64,000 bases of DNA, taken from NCBI RefSeq assembly GCF_012726235.1, contig NZ_JAASAH010000015.1:62001-126000 (forward strand), in the 5' to 3' direction. This document shows, in pieces, positions 33,025 through 43,105 of the stretch. The notes under the pieces were generated by a model that saw only the letters and a list, made by a program, of their open reading frames with translations, was not told the origin of the DNA and did not search any database. The first letter of the stretch is position 1. Every line of letters starts with the position of its first letter. The DNA comes from Streptomyces sp. HNM0574. GTDB taxonomy: Bacteria; Actinomycetota; Actinomycetes; Streptomycetales; Streptomycetaceae. Both the position numbers and the translations under genes were made by a program.

Positions 33025-34320
33025 GTGTCATCCCCGGCCACCACCGTTGAATCCCGCCCGGGTTACGGGCAGTTGCTGCGCACCCGTGGCGCCTGGACCT
33101 TCCTCCTGCCCGGCTTCTTCGCCCGGCAGCCCTTCGCCATGCTCACCATCGGCATCGTGCTGCTGGTCGAGCACACCACCGGCTCGTACGGGACGGCCGG
33201 CGCCGTCTCCGCCACGGCGGGCGTCGCCATGGCGGTCATCGCGCCGCAGAGCGGCAAGCTCGCCGACCGGTTCGGACAGAGCGCCGTTCTCGTACCCGGC
33301 GCCGTCCTGCACGCCGCCGCGATCGCGACGCTGATCGCGCTCGCGCTGAACGGCGCCCCCGTCTGGGCACTGTTCGTCGCGGCCGTGCCCGCCGGTGCCA
33401 CCACCCCGCAGATCGGGCCCATGGTGCGCGCGCGGTGGTCCGCGAAGCTCAGCGGATCCCCGCTGATGACCACGGCGGCCGCCTTCGAGTCGGTCACCGA
33501 CGAGTTCACCTTCGTCGTGGGCCCCGTGCTGGCCACGGCGCTGTCCACCGGGGTGCACCCGGCGGCCGGGCTCGGCGCCGAGGCCGCCCTGATGCTCATC
33601 GGCGGGCTCGTCTTCGCCTCCCAGCGCGCCACCCAGCCCGTCCCGTCCCGGAAGCAGCCCGGTACCGCGGGAGCGGCGGACGGCGCCGGCTCGGCGCTGC
33701 GGATTCCCGGCGTACGCGTCCTGGTCGTGGCGTTGTTCGGGATCGGCACCGTCTTCGGCGGCATGCAGGTCTCGTTGACCGCGTTCACCCAGTCCGTCGG
33801 CCAGCCCGGCATCAACGGCGTGCTCTACGGCATCTTCGCCGGGGGCAACATGCTCGCCGCCGTCGCCGTCGGCGCCGTCAACTGGAAGCGCAGCGCCCGC
33901 ACCCGCCTGCTGGCCGCCTACCCGGCGCTGGTGCTGGCCGCGCTGGCCCTCGCGACCATGGCGCAGGTGGCACCCTGGCTGCCGCTGCTGGCCGGACTCG
34001 GGCTGCTGATCGGGCTGTGCGTCGCACCGTCGATGATCACCAGCTTCACGCTGGTCGAGTACCTGGTGCCCGCGGGCTCCCGCACCGAGGCGTTCATGTG
34101 GCTGACCGGGGCCATCGCCCTCGGCCAGGCGGGCGGCTCGACGATCGCGGGCCAGCTGGCCGACAGCTTCGGCGCGAGCGCCGGATTCGTCGCGCCGCTG
34201 GTCGGCACGGGCCTCGCCGGGATCGTGCTGTTCCTCTTCCACAACCGCCTCGCGACCCGCTCCGAGGGACGGATAGCGGCCTGCGGCACAGGACACAGAA
34301 CACCGGTCGCGGTGGACTGA
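33025..34320 (+). CDS. MFS transporter
   Basis: A 431-residue major-facilitator protein with about 12 helices. The cytoplasmic loop GKLADRFGQ between helices 2 and 3 is the family motif A. The start LRTRGAWTFLLPGFFARQPFAM and the helix SMITSFTLVEYLVPAGSRTE place it with uncharacterised actinobacterial MFS proteins; I cannot name a substrate. GTG 33025 follows AGAAAGG. It is not linked to a regulator or biosynthetic gene. Confidence 0.88.
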   Translation: MSSPATTVESRPGYGQLLRTRGAWTFLLPGFFARQPFAMLTIGIVLLVEHTTGSYGTAGAVSATAGVAMAVIAPQSGKLADRFGQSAVLVPGAVLHAAAIATLIALALNGAPVWALFVAAVPAGATTPQIGPMVRARWSAKLSGSPLMTTAAAFESVTDEFTFVVGPVLATALSTGVHPAAGLGAEAALMLIGGLVFASQRATQPVPSRKQPGTAGAADGAGSALRIPGVRVLVVALFGIGTVFGGMQVSLTAFTQSVGQPGINGVLYGIFAGGNMLAAVAVGAVNWKRSARTRLLAAYPALVLAALALATMAQVAPWLPLLAGLGLLIGLCVAPSMITSFTLVEYLVPAGSRTEAFMWLTGAIALGQAGGSTIAGQLADSFGASAGFVAPLVGTGLAGIVLFLFHNRLATRSEGRIAACGTGHRTPVAVD

Positions 34321-34350
34321 TTCGCGGGAATACTGCACTATGGAGCGTCG

Positions 34351-34377
34351 TTAGCACTCAACGAGTGAGAGTGCCAG
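34351..34377 (+). promoter_or_regulatory. CIRCE-like element (HrcA operator)
   Basis: TTAGCACTC, 9 spacer bases, GAGTGCCAG. The left arm is exactly the CIRCE half-site and the right arm matches 7 of 9. It overlaps the leader of the fmdB-like gene and ends 10 bases before its start, touching the AGGAGG ribosome site. Confidence 0.7.
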
Positions 34378-34387
34378 GAGGAAGAAC

Positions 34388-34768
34388 GTGCCGACGTATC
34401 AGTACCAGTGCACCGCGTGCGAAGAGGGCCTCGAGGTGGTGCAGAAGTTCACCGATGACTCCCTCACCGTGTGCCCGAAGTGCGACGGACGCCTGAAGAA
34501 GGTCTTCTCCGCCGTCGGCATCGTCTTCAAGGGCTCCGGCTTCTACCGGAACGACAGCCGCAACTCGTCCTCCAGCAGCACCCCGGCGGGCAAGAGCAGC
34601 GGCTCCGGTTCCGACTCCTCGTCGAGCAGCTCCTCGTCCTCCTCGGACTCGGGCTCCAAGTCCGCCGATTCCGGGGCGGGTTCCTCGTCCGGTTCCGGTT
34701 CGGACTCCGGCTCCTCCTCGTCCGGCAAGGGCGAGAGCAAGAGCACCTCGACGGCCGGCGCCGCCTGA
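34388..34768 (+). CDS. FmdB-family zinc-ribbon protein with poly-serine tail
   Basis: A 126-residue protein. Residues 1-45 form the FmdB/CxxC zinc ribbon (YQYQCTACEEGLEVVQKF, then VCPKCDGRLKKVFS) with four metal-binding cysteines. From about residue 57 the protein is nearly all Ser, Gly, Asp and Lys. The start is GTG after AGGAGGAAGAA. The family is called regulatory after fmdB of methylotrophs, but its biochemical role is unclear. A CIRCE-like element right before the gene suggests heat-shock control by HrcA, which would tie it to protein-quality stress. Confidence 0.87.
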   Translation: MPTYQYQCTACEEGLEVVQKFTDDSLTVCPKCDGRLKKVFSAVGIVFKGSGFYRNDSRNSSSSSTPAGKSSGSGSDSSSSSSSSSSDSGSKSADSGAGSSSGSGSDSGSSSSGKGESKSTSTAGAA

Positions 34769-34823
34769 ACCAGGCGCCCCGAGCGCTGCGCGGACACCCT
34801 GACGGGCCGCCCGGAGCGGCCCG

Positions 34824-34829
34824 TAGGGT
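34824..34829 (+). promoter_or_regulatory. Minus-10 box TAGGGT of a leaderless gene
   Basis: TAGGGT ends 6 bases before the ATG at 34836. Confidence 0.5.
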
Positions 34830-34835
34830 GACGCC

Positions 34836-35666
34836 ATGGCTGAACAGGCAGAGATCGGCGTCATCGGCGGTTCGGGCTTCTACTCGTTCCTCGACGAGGT
34901 GACGGAAGTCACCGTCCGGACCCCCTACGGCGACCCCAGCGACTCGCTCTTCTTCGGCGAACTCGCGGGCAGGAAGGTCGCCTTCCTGCCGCGGCACGGC
35001 CGCGGGCACCATCTGCCGCCCCACAAGATCAACTACCGCGCCAACCTGTGGGCCCTGCGCGCCGCCGGCGTACGCCAGGTGCTCGCGCCGTGCGCGGTCG
35101 GCGGCCTTCAGCCCAAGTACGGCCCGGGCACCCTGCTGATCCCCGACCAGCTCGTCGACCGCACCAAGACGCGGGCCCAGAGCTACTTCGACGGCGAGGC
35201 CCGCGCCGACGGCGTCCGCCCCAAGGTCGCCCACGTCGGCTTCGCCGACCCCTACTGCGAATCGGGACGCCGCGCCTCCCTCACCGCGGCCCGCGGCCAC
35301 GGCTGGGAAGCCGTCGACGGCGGCACCCTGTGCGTCGTCGAGGGCCCCCGCTTCTCCACCCGCGCGGAATCCCGCTGGCACGCCGACCAGGGCTGGTCCG
35401 TCGTCGGCATGACCGGCCACCCCGAAGCCGTGCTCGCCCGCGAACTCGGGCTCTGCTACGCGTCGCTGTGCCTGGTCACCGACCTCGACGCGGGCGCGGA
35501 GACCGGCGAGGGCGTCTCGCACGGCGACGTCATGCGCGTCTTCGCGGAGAACGTCGGACGGCTGCGGAACGTCCTCTTCGACGCCGTCGGCAACCTCCCC
35601 GCCGACCGCGCCTGCGCCTGCGCCGACGCCCTCGACGGCATCGACACGGGCATCGACCTGCCCTGA
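34836..35666 (+). CDS. mtnP: S-methyl-5'-thioadenosine phosphorylase
   Basis: A 276-residue purine-nucleoside-phosphorylase-fold enzyme that splits methylthioadenosine with phosphate in methionine salvage. The phosphate loop IGVIGGSGFYSF, the RHGRGHHLPPHKINYRAN block, VVEGPRFSTRAES and the MTGHPEAVLARE base-binding region are characteristic of MTAP. It may also act on other 6-oxo or 6-amino purine nucleosides. ATG 34836 follows a TAGGGT box by 6 bases, so the message is probably leaderless and independent of fmdB. Confidence 0.92.
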   Translation: MAEQAEIGVIGGSGFYSFLDEVTEVTVRTPYGDPSDSLFFGELAGRKVAFLPRHGRGHHLPPHKINYRANLWALRAAGVRQVLAPCAVGGLQPKYGPGTLLIPDQLVDRTKTRAQSYFDGEARADGVRPKVAHVGFADPYCESGRRASLTAARGHGWEAVDGGTLCVVEGPRFSTRAESRWHADQGWSVVGMTGHPEAVLARELGLCYASLCLVTDLDAGAETGEGVSHGDVMRVFAENVGRLRNVLFDAVGNLPADRACACADALDGIDTGIDLP

Positions 35667-35715
35667 GCACCGAGGGGCACACGGGCGCGGGGGCTCACCG
35701 TCGCGGGTAAGCCCG

Positions 35716-35742
35716 TTGTCCACAACTGCCCGCTCATCCACA
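35716..35742. promoter_or_regulatory. Pair of DnaA-box-like 9-mers
   Basis: TTGTCCACA at 35716-35724 equals the Streptomyces DnaA box, and TCATCCACA at 35734-35742 differs in two bases. The two are in the same direction, 18 bases apart, upstream of the SAF-domain gene. This is not an origin: no cluster and no dnaA/dnaN nearby. Confidence 0.4.
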
Positions 35743-35848
35743 GATTTCGACGCCTCTCGGCGGGCTTCGTCCCTCGCCGTGCACTGTGGGCGCAGCAGGT
35801 CCGGCGAGCCCCTCGGGCCTGCTCCCCTACAGCAGGCGGTGATGCGCG

Positions 35849-36433
35849 GTGCCCCGGATTCCCAGCGTCCACCACGGCGGTCGCGCGGCCCGGACGGGCC
35901 GTGCGGACCGCGGAAGCCCGGCCGCCCGGCTGCGGCACCGCTGCACCGTGCCCGATTTCACACCCGTCAGAGCGGGGCGCGGCCGCCACTCTCCATCGCT
36001 CCGCATGCACGGAAAGCGACGAAGAGCGGCGCTCGGCCTGCTCGCCCTCGCGGCCTCGATGACCGCGCTCAGCACCCAGGCACACCGGAACGACGGGGAC
36101 CACGCGCCCCCGGCGCCCTCACCAACTGCCCCGACTCGGGGGAAAACTGGCACAACAGGCGCAAACCAGCACGTGTCCGTACCTGTCCGCCTCGCGGACC
36201 CGGGCGTGGCCCAACTCGTGCACCAAGGCGACCGGGTTGATGTGATTGCCGACACACGAGGGAGCGGTCGTGGCCGAGTTGTGGCACGACGTGCCCGAGT
36301 GGCCCTTGTGCCCCGCTCCGGCGACACTGTCACGAGCGACGGAGCGCTTGTCGTGCTCACGGTGCCGCGAGAGACGGCCCCCGCGTTGGCAGCCGCCTCG
36401 GCTTCGACGAGGCTGGCGGTGACCCTGTGGTGA
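35849..36433 (+). CDS. SAF-domain (CpaB/RcpC-like) exported protein
   Basis: About 194 residues. A basic N-terminal region leads to one hydrophobic segment (RRRAALGLLALAASMTAL, about 57-74), then a Pro/Thr-rich linker and a SAF domain (VSVPVRLADPGVAQLVHQGD, then RVDVIADTRG and VVLTVPRETAPALAAASA), as in Flp-pilus assembly protein CpaB and flagellar FlgA. It probably sits outside the membrane. The start is uncertain: GTG 35849 keeps the VPDFTPVR segment I associate with relatives, while ATG 36005 begins just before the helix. No pilus genes are linked. Confidence 0.7.
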   Translation: MPRIPSVHHGGRAARTGRADRGSPAARLRHRCTVPDFTPVRAGRGRHSPSLRMHGKRRRAALGLLALAASMTALSTQAHRNDGDHAPPAPSPTAPTRGKTGTTGANQHVSVPVRLADPGVAQLVHQGDRVDVIADTRGSGRGRVVARRARVALVPRSGDTVTSDGALVVLTVPRETAPALAAASASTRLAVTLW

Positions 36434-36502
36434 TCACCCGCTTCGTTCGCGCCCTGATTCGTGTACGCAGTTGGCTGAGAAAGCTGGGAAAGAGGAAGTT
36501 CG

Positions 36503-37036
36503 TTGAGCGAGCAGGCGGCCGCGGAGCCCGAGAAGAAGAGCGTGCTGGCAGGCTTCAGAGAATTCCTGATGCGCGGCAATGTGGTCGAACTGGCCGTTGC
36601 CGTCGTGGTCGGAGCCGCGTTCAGCAAGATCGTGGACGCCGTCGTGTCCGGAATCATCAACCCGTTGGTGGGTGCGATCGGCACGCAGGACCTGTCCGAG
36701 TACAAGTCCTGCCTGACCTCGGTCTGCGGCACCGACCCGAAGACCGGCGAGACCATCGGCATCCCGATCAACTGGGGCCCCGTCCTCAGCGCCTCGCTGA
36801 CCTTCCTGATCACCGCCGCGGTCGTGTACTTCCTCATGATCCTGCCGATGAACAAGTACAAGGAGCGCCAGGCCGCCAAGCTGCCCCCGGTCGAGGAGCC
36901 GGAGACGGAGCTGCAGGTCCTCTCCGACATCCGCGACGCCCTCATCACCCAGCGCGACGGCTCCACCGACGCAGCCTCCGCCCTCGCTCAGCCCCGCGAC
37001 CCGGCGGGTACGGAGAAGGTCAACACGGAGAAGTAG
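36503..37036 (+). CDS. mscL: Large-conductance mechanosensitive channel
   Basis: A 177-residue MscL. The cytoplasmic helix EFLMRGNVVELAVAVVVGAA leads into TM1, with TM2 at SLTFLITAAVVYFLMILPMN followed by the basic NKYKERQ segment. It opens under membrane tension to release solutes after osmotic downshock. The periplasmic loop carries two extra cysteines (YKSCLTSVCG). The start is TTG 36503, six bases after GAGGA. The C-terminal tail is longer than in E. coli, which is usual for Streptomyces. Confidence 0.95.
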   Translation: MSEQAAAEPEKKSVLAGFREFLMRGNVVELAVAVVVGAAFSKIVDAVVSGIINPLVGAIGTQDLSEYKSCLTSVCGTDPKTGETIGIPINWGPVLSASLTFLITAAVVYFLMILPMNKYKERQAAKLPPVEEPETELQVLSDIRDALITQRDGSTDAASALAQPRDPAGTEKVNTEK

Positions 37037-37088
37037 CGGTACCGGCCCCGGGGCCCGCGCGCGAGCGCCTGCGCCCCGGCGGCATCGC

Positions 37089-37319
37089 TCACAGGTGGTG
37101 CGGCGGCTTTTCGTCCAGGAAGCGGGCGAGGTCCGCCGCGCCGCTGTTTCCGCCGCTCGACGACGCGCCCTCGCCCCAGCCCCGGTCGGTGTCGTCCGAC
37201 GACGGCAGGCTCAGCGGATCGTCGAAGACGAGCGCGGCACCGGGCCTGGGCGCGTCCGCGTCCTGGCGGGAGTGCCCGTGCTGCGGCTGCTCGTCGGAAT
37301 GCTGCGGGCTGGAGCTCAT
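37089..37319 (-). CDS. Small conserved-looking acidic protein, unknown
   Basis: A 76-residue hydrophilic protein (SSSPQHSDEQPQHGHSRQ at the start, ADLARFLDEKPPHHL at the end) without signal peptide, helices or cysteines; probably disordered apart from the end. A TACCCT box lies 6 bases before the ATG, the same layout as other leaderless genes here, which supports expression. It diverges from the P1 peptidase, with start codons 44 bases apart. No function can be given. Confidence 0.6.
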   Translation of the reverse strand: MSSSPQHSDEQPQHGHSRQDADAPRPGAALVFDDPLSLPSSDDTDRGWGEGASSSGGNSGAADLARFLDEKPPHHL

Positions 37320-37325
37320 GCGTCC

Positions 37326-37331
37326 AGGGTA
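37326..37331 (-). promoter_or_regulatory. Minus-10 box TACCCT of a leaderless gene
   Basis: On the minus strand TACCCT ends 6 bases before the ATG at 37319. A weaker TATCCA lies 6 bases before the divergent ATG at 37364, so both promoters fit in 44 bases. Confidence 0.45.
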
Positions 37332-37363
37332 CGGGGACGGCCTGCCCCTGGTATCCAGGGCGT

Positions 37364-38479
37364 ATGACGACGAGGGACGCGATCACGGACGTCGGCGGGA
37401 TGCGGGTCGGTCATGCGCAGCGGACCGGCGACGGCTGGCTGACGGGGACGACGGTGGTGCTGGCGCCGGCCGGCGGCGCGGTGACGGCGGTCGACGTACG
37501 GGGTGGTGGCCCCGGCACCCGCGAGACGGACGCGCTGGACCCGCGGAACGCGGTGGAGCGCGTCGACGCGATCACGCTGAGTGGTGGCAGTGCGTTCGGA
37601 CTTGCTGCCGCGACGGGGGTTGCGGAGTGGCTGGAGGAGCAGGGACGTGGTGTCCCTGTGGGCCCGGACCCGGCGCAGGTGGTTCCTGTCGTTCCTGCGG
37701 CCGTCCTCTTCGACCTGGGACGTGGTGGCCGCTGGCGTGCCCGCCCGGATGCCCCGATGGGCCGGGAGGCCGTCGAGGCGGCTGCCCGTACGGAGCTGGG
37801 TGCCGAGGTGCCGCAGGGCTCGGTGGGGGCCGGGACGGGTGCGGTGGCGGGTGGCCTGAAGGGCGGGATCGGCTCGGCGAGCGCGAAGCTGCCGTCGGGG
37901 ACGACGGTGGGCGTCATCGCGGCTGTGAACGCGGCGGGGTCGGTTCTCGACCCTGGTACGGGCGTGCTCTACGGGGAGTTGTACGGCGCGCTCTCCGGCG
38001 CGCGGCCGTCGGAACGGCCCGGTGGTCTTCCGCTTACGCCCGGGGAGGCCGAACATGCCGCTGCGCAGCGGAGGTTGACGGAGGCGTCGGCGGAGACCGG
38101 GAGGCGGACGGCGGGCGTCCTGCGACCACCGTTGAACACCACCCTGGCCGTGGTGGCGACGGACGCCCGGCTGACCCGCCCCCAGGCGCAGAAACTGGCC
38201 GGCACGGCACACGACGGGCTCGCCCGCGCCGTCCGGCCGGTGCACCTGATGCACGACGGCGACAGCGTCTTCACGATGGCGACGGGCGAACGCCCACTGG
38301 CGGAAGGCGAGTTGAACGACCTCCTCACCGCGGGAGCGGACGTCCTGACACGAGCCGTGGTGAAGGCCGTACTGGCAACGGAGACCATCGACGGCCCCGG
38401 CGGCGTCTTCCCGTCGTACCGCGACTTGTACGGGCTCACCACATCCCCGGACGCCTCGCGGGGGTACGGCGACGCCTGA
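37364..38479 (+). CDS. P1/DmpA-family (S58) aminopeptidase-like Ntn protein
   Basis: A 371-residue protein of the DmpA/P1 family, which self-cleaves before a Ser or Thr nucleophile. Marks are ITDVGGMRVGHAQ at the start, VDAITLSGGSAFGLAAATGV, TGAVAGGLKGGIGSAS and PPLNTTLAVVATDA, where Thr259 is the likely nucleophile. Relatives act as D-aminopeptidases, beta-peptidyl aminopeptidases or as non-peptidase homologues; the substrate is open. No signal peptide, so cytoplasmic. It is monocistronic between a divergent small gene and the convergent fructose operon. Confidence 0.87.
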   Translation: MTTRDAITDVGGMRVGHAQRTGDGWLTGTTVVLAPAGGAVTAVDVRGGGPGTRETDALDPRNAVERVDAITLSGGSAFGLAAATGVAEWLEEQGRGVPVGPDPAQVVPVVPAAVLFDLGRGGRWRARPDAPMGREAVEAAARTELGAEVPQGSVGAGTGAVAGGLKGGIGSASAKLPSGTTVGVIAAVNAAGSVLDPGTGVLYGELYGALSGARPSERPGGLPLTPGEAEHAAAQRRLTEASAETGRRTAGVLRPPLNTTLAVVATDARLTRPQAQKLAGTAHDGLARAVRPVHLMHDGDSVFTMATGERPLAEGELNDLLTAGADVLTRAVVKAVLATETIDGPGGVFPSYRDLYGLTTSPDASRGYGDA

Positions 38480-38787
38480 TGGGGGCGGGGGCGGCGTGGC
38501 TGGGGGCGTCGCGGTCGCCGCAGCTCCCGGGCCGGCCGCCTGCGCCCCGTGGCCGTCAGGCGGCGACCCAACGTCCCTCGGTGCGGCCCCGGTTGCCGGA
38601 GGTGCACCCGGTGGGGCCGGAGCCCTCTTACGCCCCCACCGATCCTGGCGGCCCCGTGCGCGAGGGACGCAGCGGGCTTGAGCGTCGTGGGCCGGGGAGG
38701 CTCCGGGCCCCGGGCGGGACGCCCGCCCCGGACACCGATCCGCCCCCGCTCCCGGAACAGCCCCGGGAGCCGGAGGTGCGCCGGGTG
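38480..38787. other. Intergenic region between convergent genes
   Basis: 308 very GC-rich bases. The best structure is CGGGCG-GGA-CGCCCG (38711-38725), which may end transcription. No ORF with a ribosome site was seen. Confidence 0.3.
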
Positions 38788-41028
<2,241 letters not shown>

Positions 41029-41029
41029 C

Positions 41030-42058
41030 TCACGGCTCCGTTGGCGCGGTTGGGGAGAGGTGGCGGTGGGGGTGGGTGGGCGAGGGGGAGGGGGAAAGGA
41101 GAGGAACGCCCAGCGCCTGGTCGTACGGCACCTCGGTGGTCACCGTGACGGCAGTCCGCCGCAGGTCGTCGGGGGCCGGCATCTGGCTGCCCGGAAGTTG
41201 GACGGCGGCCGCTCCGTGCGCGACGGCCGAGACCAGGGCGTCGGGGCCGGCTCCTCCTGCGGCGAGGAAGCCGGCGAGTGAGGCGTCGCCCGCGCCCACG
41301 TCGCTGCGCACCGTGTCGACCGGCGCGGTGGCGAAGTACGTTCCCGTGCCGTCGACGAGGAGCTGGCCCGTGGCGCCGAGGCTGGCGAGCACGGCTCCGG
41401 CGCCTGCCTCGCGTACCTCTTCGGCTGCCTGGACGGCGTCGCCCACGGTGACGAGGGGGCGGCCGACCGCGTCGGACAGTTCGTCGGAGTTCGGTTTCAC
41501 CACGTCGGGGCGCTCGCGGAGAGTGGCGGCGAGCGCCGGCCCGGACGTGTCCAGCGCGATGCGGACGCCTCCGGCGTGGACGCGGGCCGCGAGTTCGGCG
41601 TACCAGTCGGCGGCGAGCCCGCGGGGCAGGCTGCCGCAGCAGGCGATCCAGCCGGCCTGGGAGGCTGCGGCGCGCTCCTCGACGGTGCGCAGCAGCAGCT
41701 CGGCCTCGGATGCCGTGATCTCGGGACCCGCCGCGTTGATCTTGGTGAGGGTGCCGTCGGGTTCGGCCAGTGACGCGTTGACCCGCGTCGATCCCGCGAC
41801 CGGCACTCCCGCGACCTCGATCCCGAGCCCTTCGAGGAGCCCCGCGAGAGAGTCGCCCTCCGGTCCGCCCAGCGGCAGGACGGCGACGGTGCGGTGCCCG
41901 GCGCTGGCCACGGCGCGGGAGACGTTCACGCCCTTGCCGCCGGGGTCGATGCGGTCTGTTCCGGCACGGTTGACGGCGCCCCGGTCGAGCCCGGCGATCT
42001 CGTAGGTGCGATCGAGGCTGGGGTTCGGGGTGACGGTGAGGATGGTGCTGACGGACAT
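41030..42058 (-). CDS. fruK: 1-phosphofructokinase
   Basis: A 342-residue PfkB-family kinase turning fructose-1-phosphate into fructose-1,6-bisphosphate. It has the N-terminal ILTVTPNPSLDRTYEI typical of FruK, the substrate motif DPGGKGVNVSRA, and the ATP/active-site motif DVGAGDASLAGFLAAG with catalytic Asp in GAGD. The C-terminus ends in a Pro/His/Ser-rich tail. ATG 42058 starts 5 bases after the fruR stop. It sits between regulator and transporter. Confidence 0.95.
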   Translation of the reverse strand: MSVSTILTVTPNPSLDRTYEIAGLDRGAVNRAGTDRIDPGGKGVNVSRAVASAGHRTVAVLPLGGPEGDSLAGLLEGLGIEVAGVPVAGSTRVNASLAEPDGTLTKINAAGPEITASEAELLLRTVEERAAASQAGWIACCGSLPRGLAADWYAELAARVHAGGVRIALDTSGPALAATLRERPDVVKPNSDELSDAVGRPLVTVGDAVQAAEEVREAGAGAVLASLGATGQLLVDGTGTYFATAPVDTVRSDVGAGDASLAGFLAAGGAGPDALVSAVAHGAAAVQLPGSQMPAPDDLRRTAVTVTTEVPYDQALGVPLLSPSPSPTHPHRHLSPTAPTEP

Positions 42059-42063
42059 GGGGT

Positions 42064-42825
42064 TCACACGCGCCTTACCTGTGTGCCGTGACGTTCGATG
42101 GCCCCGGCGTCCTCGGACCTGAGGCCGGTGTCGGTGATGAGCAGGTCGATCTGGGAGAGGTCGCCGAAGCGGGCGAAGTGTTCCTCCCCGAACTTGCTGG
42201 AGTCGGCGAGCAGCACCACCCGGCGGGCGGCCGCGATCAGGGCACGTTTGACGGCGGCTTCGGCCAGGTCGGGGGTGGTGAGTCCGGACTCGGGCGAGAA
42301 GCCGTTGGTGGCGACGAGGGCGACGTCGGCGTTGATCTCGCCGTAGGTGCGCAGGGCCCAGGCGTCGACGGCTGCCCGGGTGCGGTGCCGGACGCGGCCG
42401 CCGACGACGTGCAGGTCGATGCCGGGGTGGTCGGTCAGCCGCGCGGCCAGGGGCAGGGCGTGCGTGACGATGGTGAGCGCGCAGTCGACGGGGAGCCCGG
42501 CGGCGACACGTGCGGTCGTGGACCCGGCGTCGAGGACGACGCTGCCGTCGGAGGGCAGCTCGTCGAGGGCCGCGCGGACGATGCGGTCCTTCTCGTCGGT
42601 GGCCGAGGCTTCGCGTTCGCTCAGGTCGGGCTCGAAGTCCAGCCGTCCGGCCGGGATGGCCCCGCCGTGCACGCGACGTACGAGCCCGGAGCGGTCGAGG
42701 GCCTTCAGGTCGCGGCGCACGGTCTCGGGGGTGACCTGGAATTCCCCCGCGAGGGAGGGCACGTCCACCCGTCCGCGTTCGTGGGCGAGGCGCAGGATCT
42801 CCTGCTGACGCTCCGGTGCATACAT
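42064..42825 (-). CDS. fruR: DeoR-family regulator of the fructose operon
   Basis: A 253-residue DeoR regulator. The winged helix-turn-helix is at 3-57 (ERQQEILRLAHERGRVDVPS, then TPETVRRDLKALDRSGLVRR) and the sugar-phosphate sensor domain follows (VVLDAGSTTARVAAGL, VVGGRVRHRTRAAV, SSKFGEEHFARFGDL). It probably represses fruRKA until fructose-1-phosphate binds. ATG 42825 matches the family start MYAPERQQEIL, though its ribosome site is weak; ATG 42846 is an alternative. First gene of the operon; TTACTGT at about 42870 may be its minus-10 region. Confidence 0.93.
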   Translation of the reverse strand: MYAPERQQEILRLAHERGRVDVPSLAGEFQVTPETVRRDLKALDRSGLVRRVHGGAIPAGRLDFEPDLSEREASATDEKDRIVRAALDELPSDGSVVLDAGSTTARVAAGLPVDCALTIVTHALPLAARLTDHPGIDLHVVGGRVRHRTRAAVDAWALRTYGEINADVALVATNGFSPESGLTTPDLAEAAVKRALIAAARRVVLLADSSKFGEEHFARFGDLSQIDLLITDTGLRSEDAGAIERHGTQVRRV

Positions 42826-42963
42826 GTGGGTTCGAGTCCGTTCCATGCCCGTTCTTGTGGGTTGCTCGCCACAGTAAGGCCATGAGACGGCGAAGTAAAC
42901 ACATCCGGGCAGGGTGGCGGACATGAACAGACACCGGACGCCCGCCCCGACCGGCTGCGGACA

Positions 42964-43002
42964 GAAAAGAGCCCCGGCGCTCGGGGGAGGGCGCCGGGGC
43001 TC
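42964..43002 (-). terminator. Terminator of hrdD
   Basis: On the minus strand a 12-bp perfect stem (GAGCCCCGGCGC and complement) is followed by TTTTCTG. Confidence 0.85.
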
Positions 43003-43105
43003 GTCCTTCGGCGGCGGCGCGAGGACTGGCTCGCGCGCGCCACCACGTCTCGATCGGCTCTGCTGCCGTGATCCGTCGTGGTGTTTGTGCAGTTGTGCCG
43101 CCCCG

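Noticed and set aside
35716..35742. Chromosomal origin of replication
   Set aside because: Only two DnaA-like boxes, no box cluster, and no dnaA, dnaN or gyrase genes.
38711..38725. CRISPR-like repeat in the GC-rich gap before fruA
   Set aside because: A single short hairpin with no regularly spaced copies.
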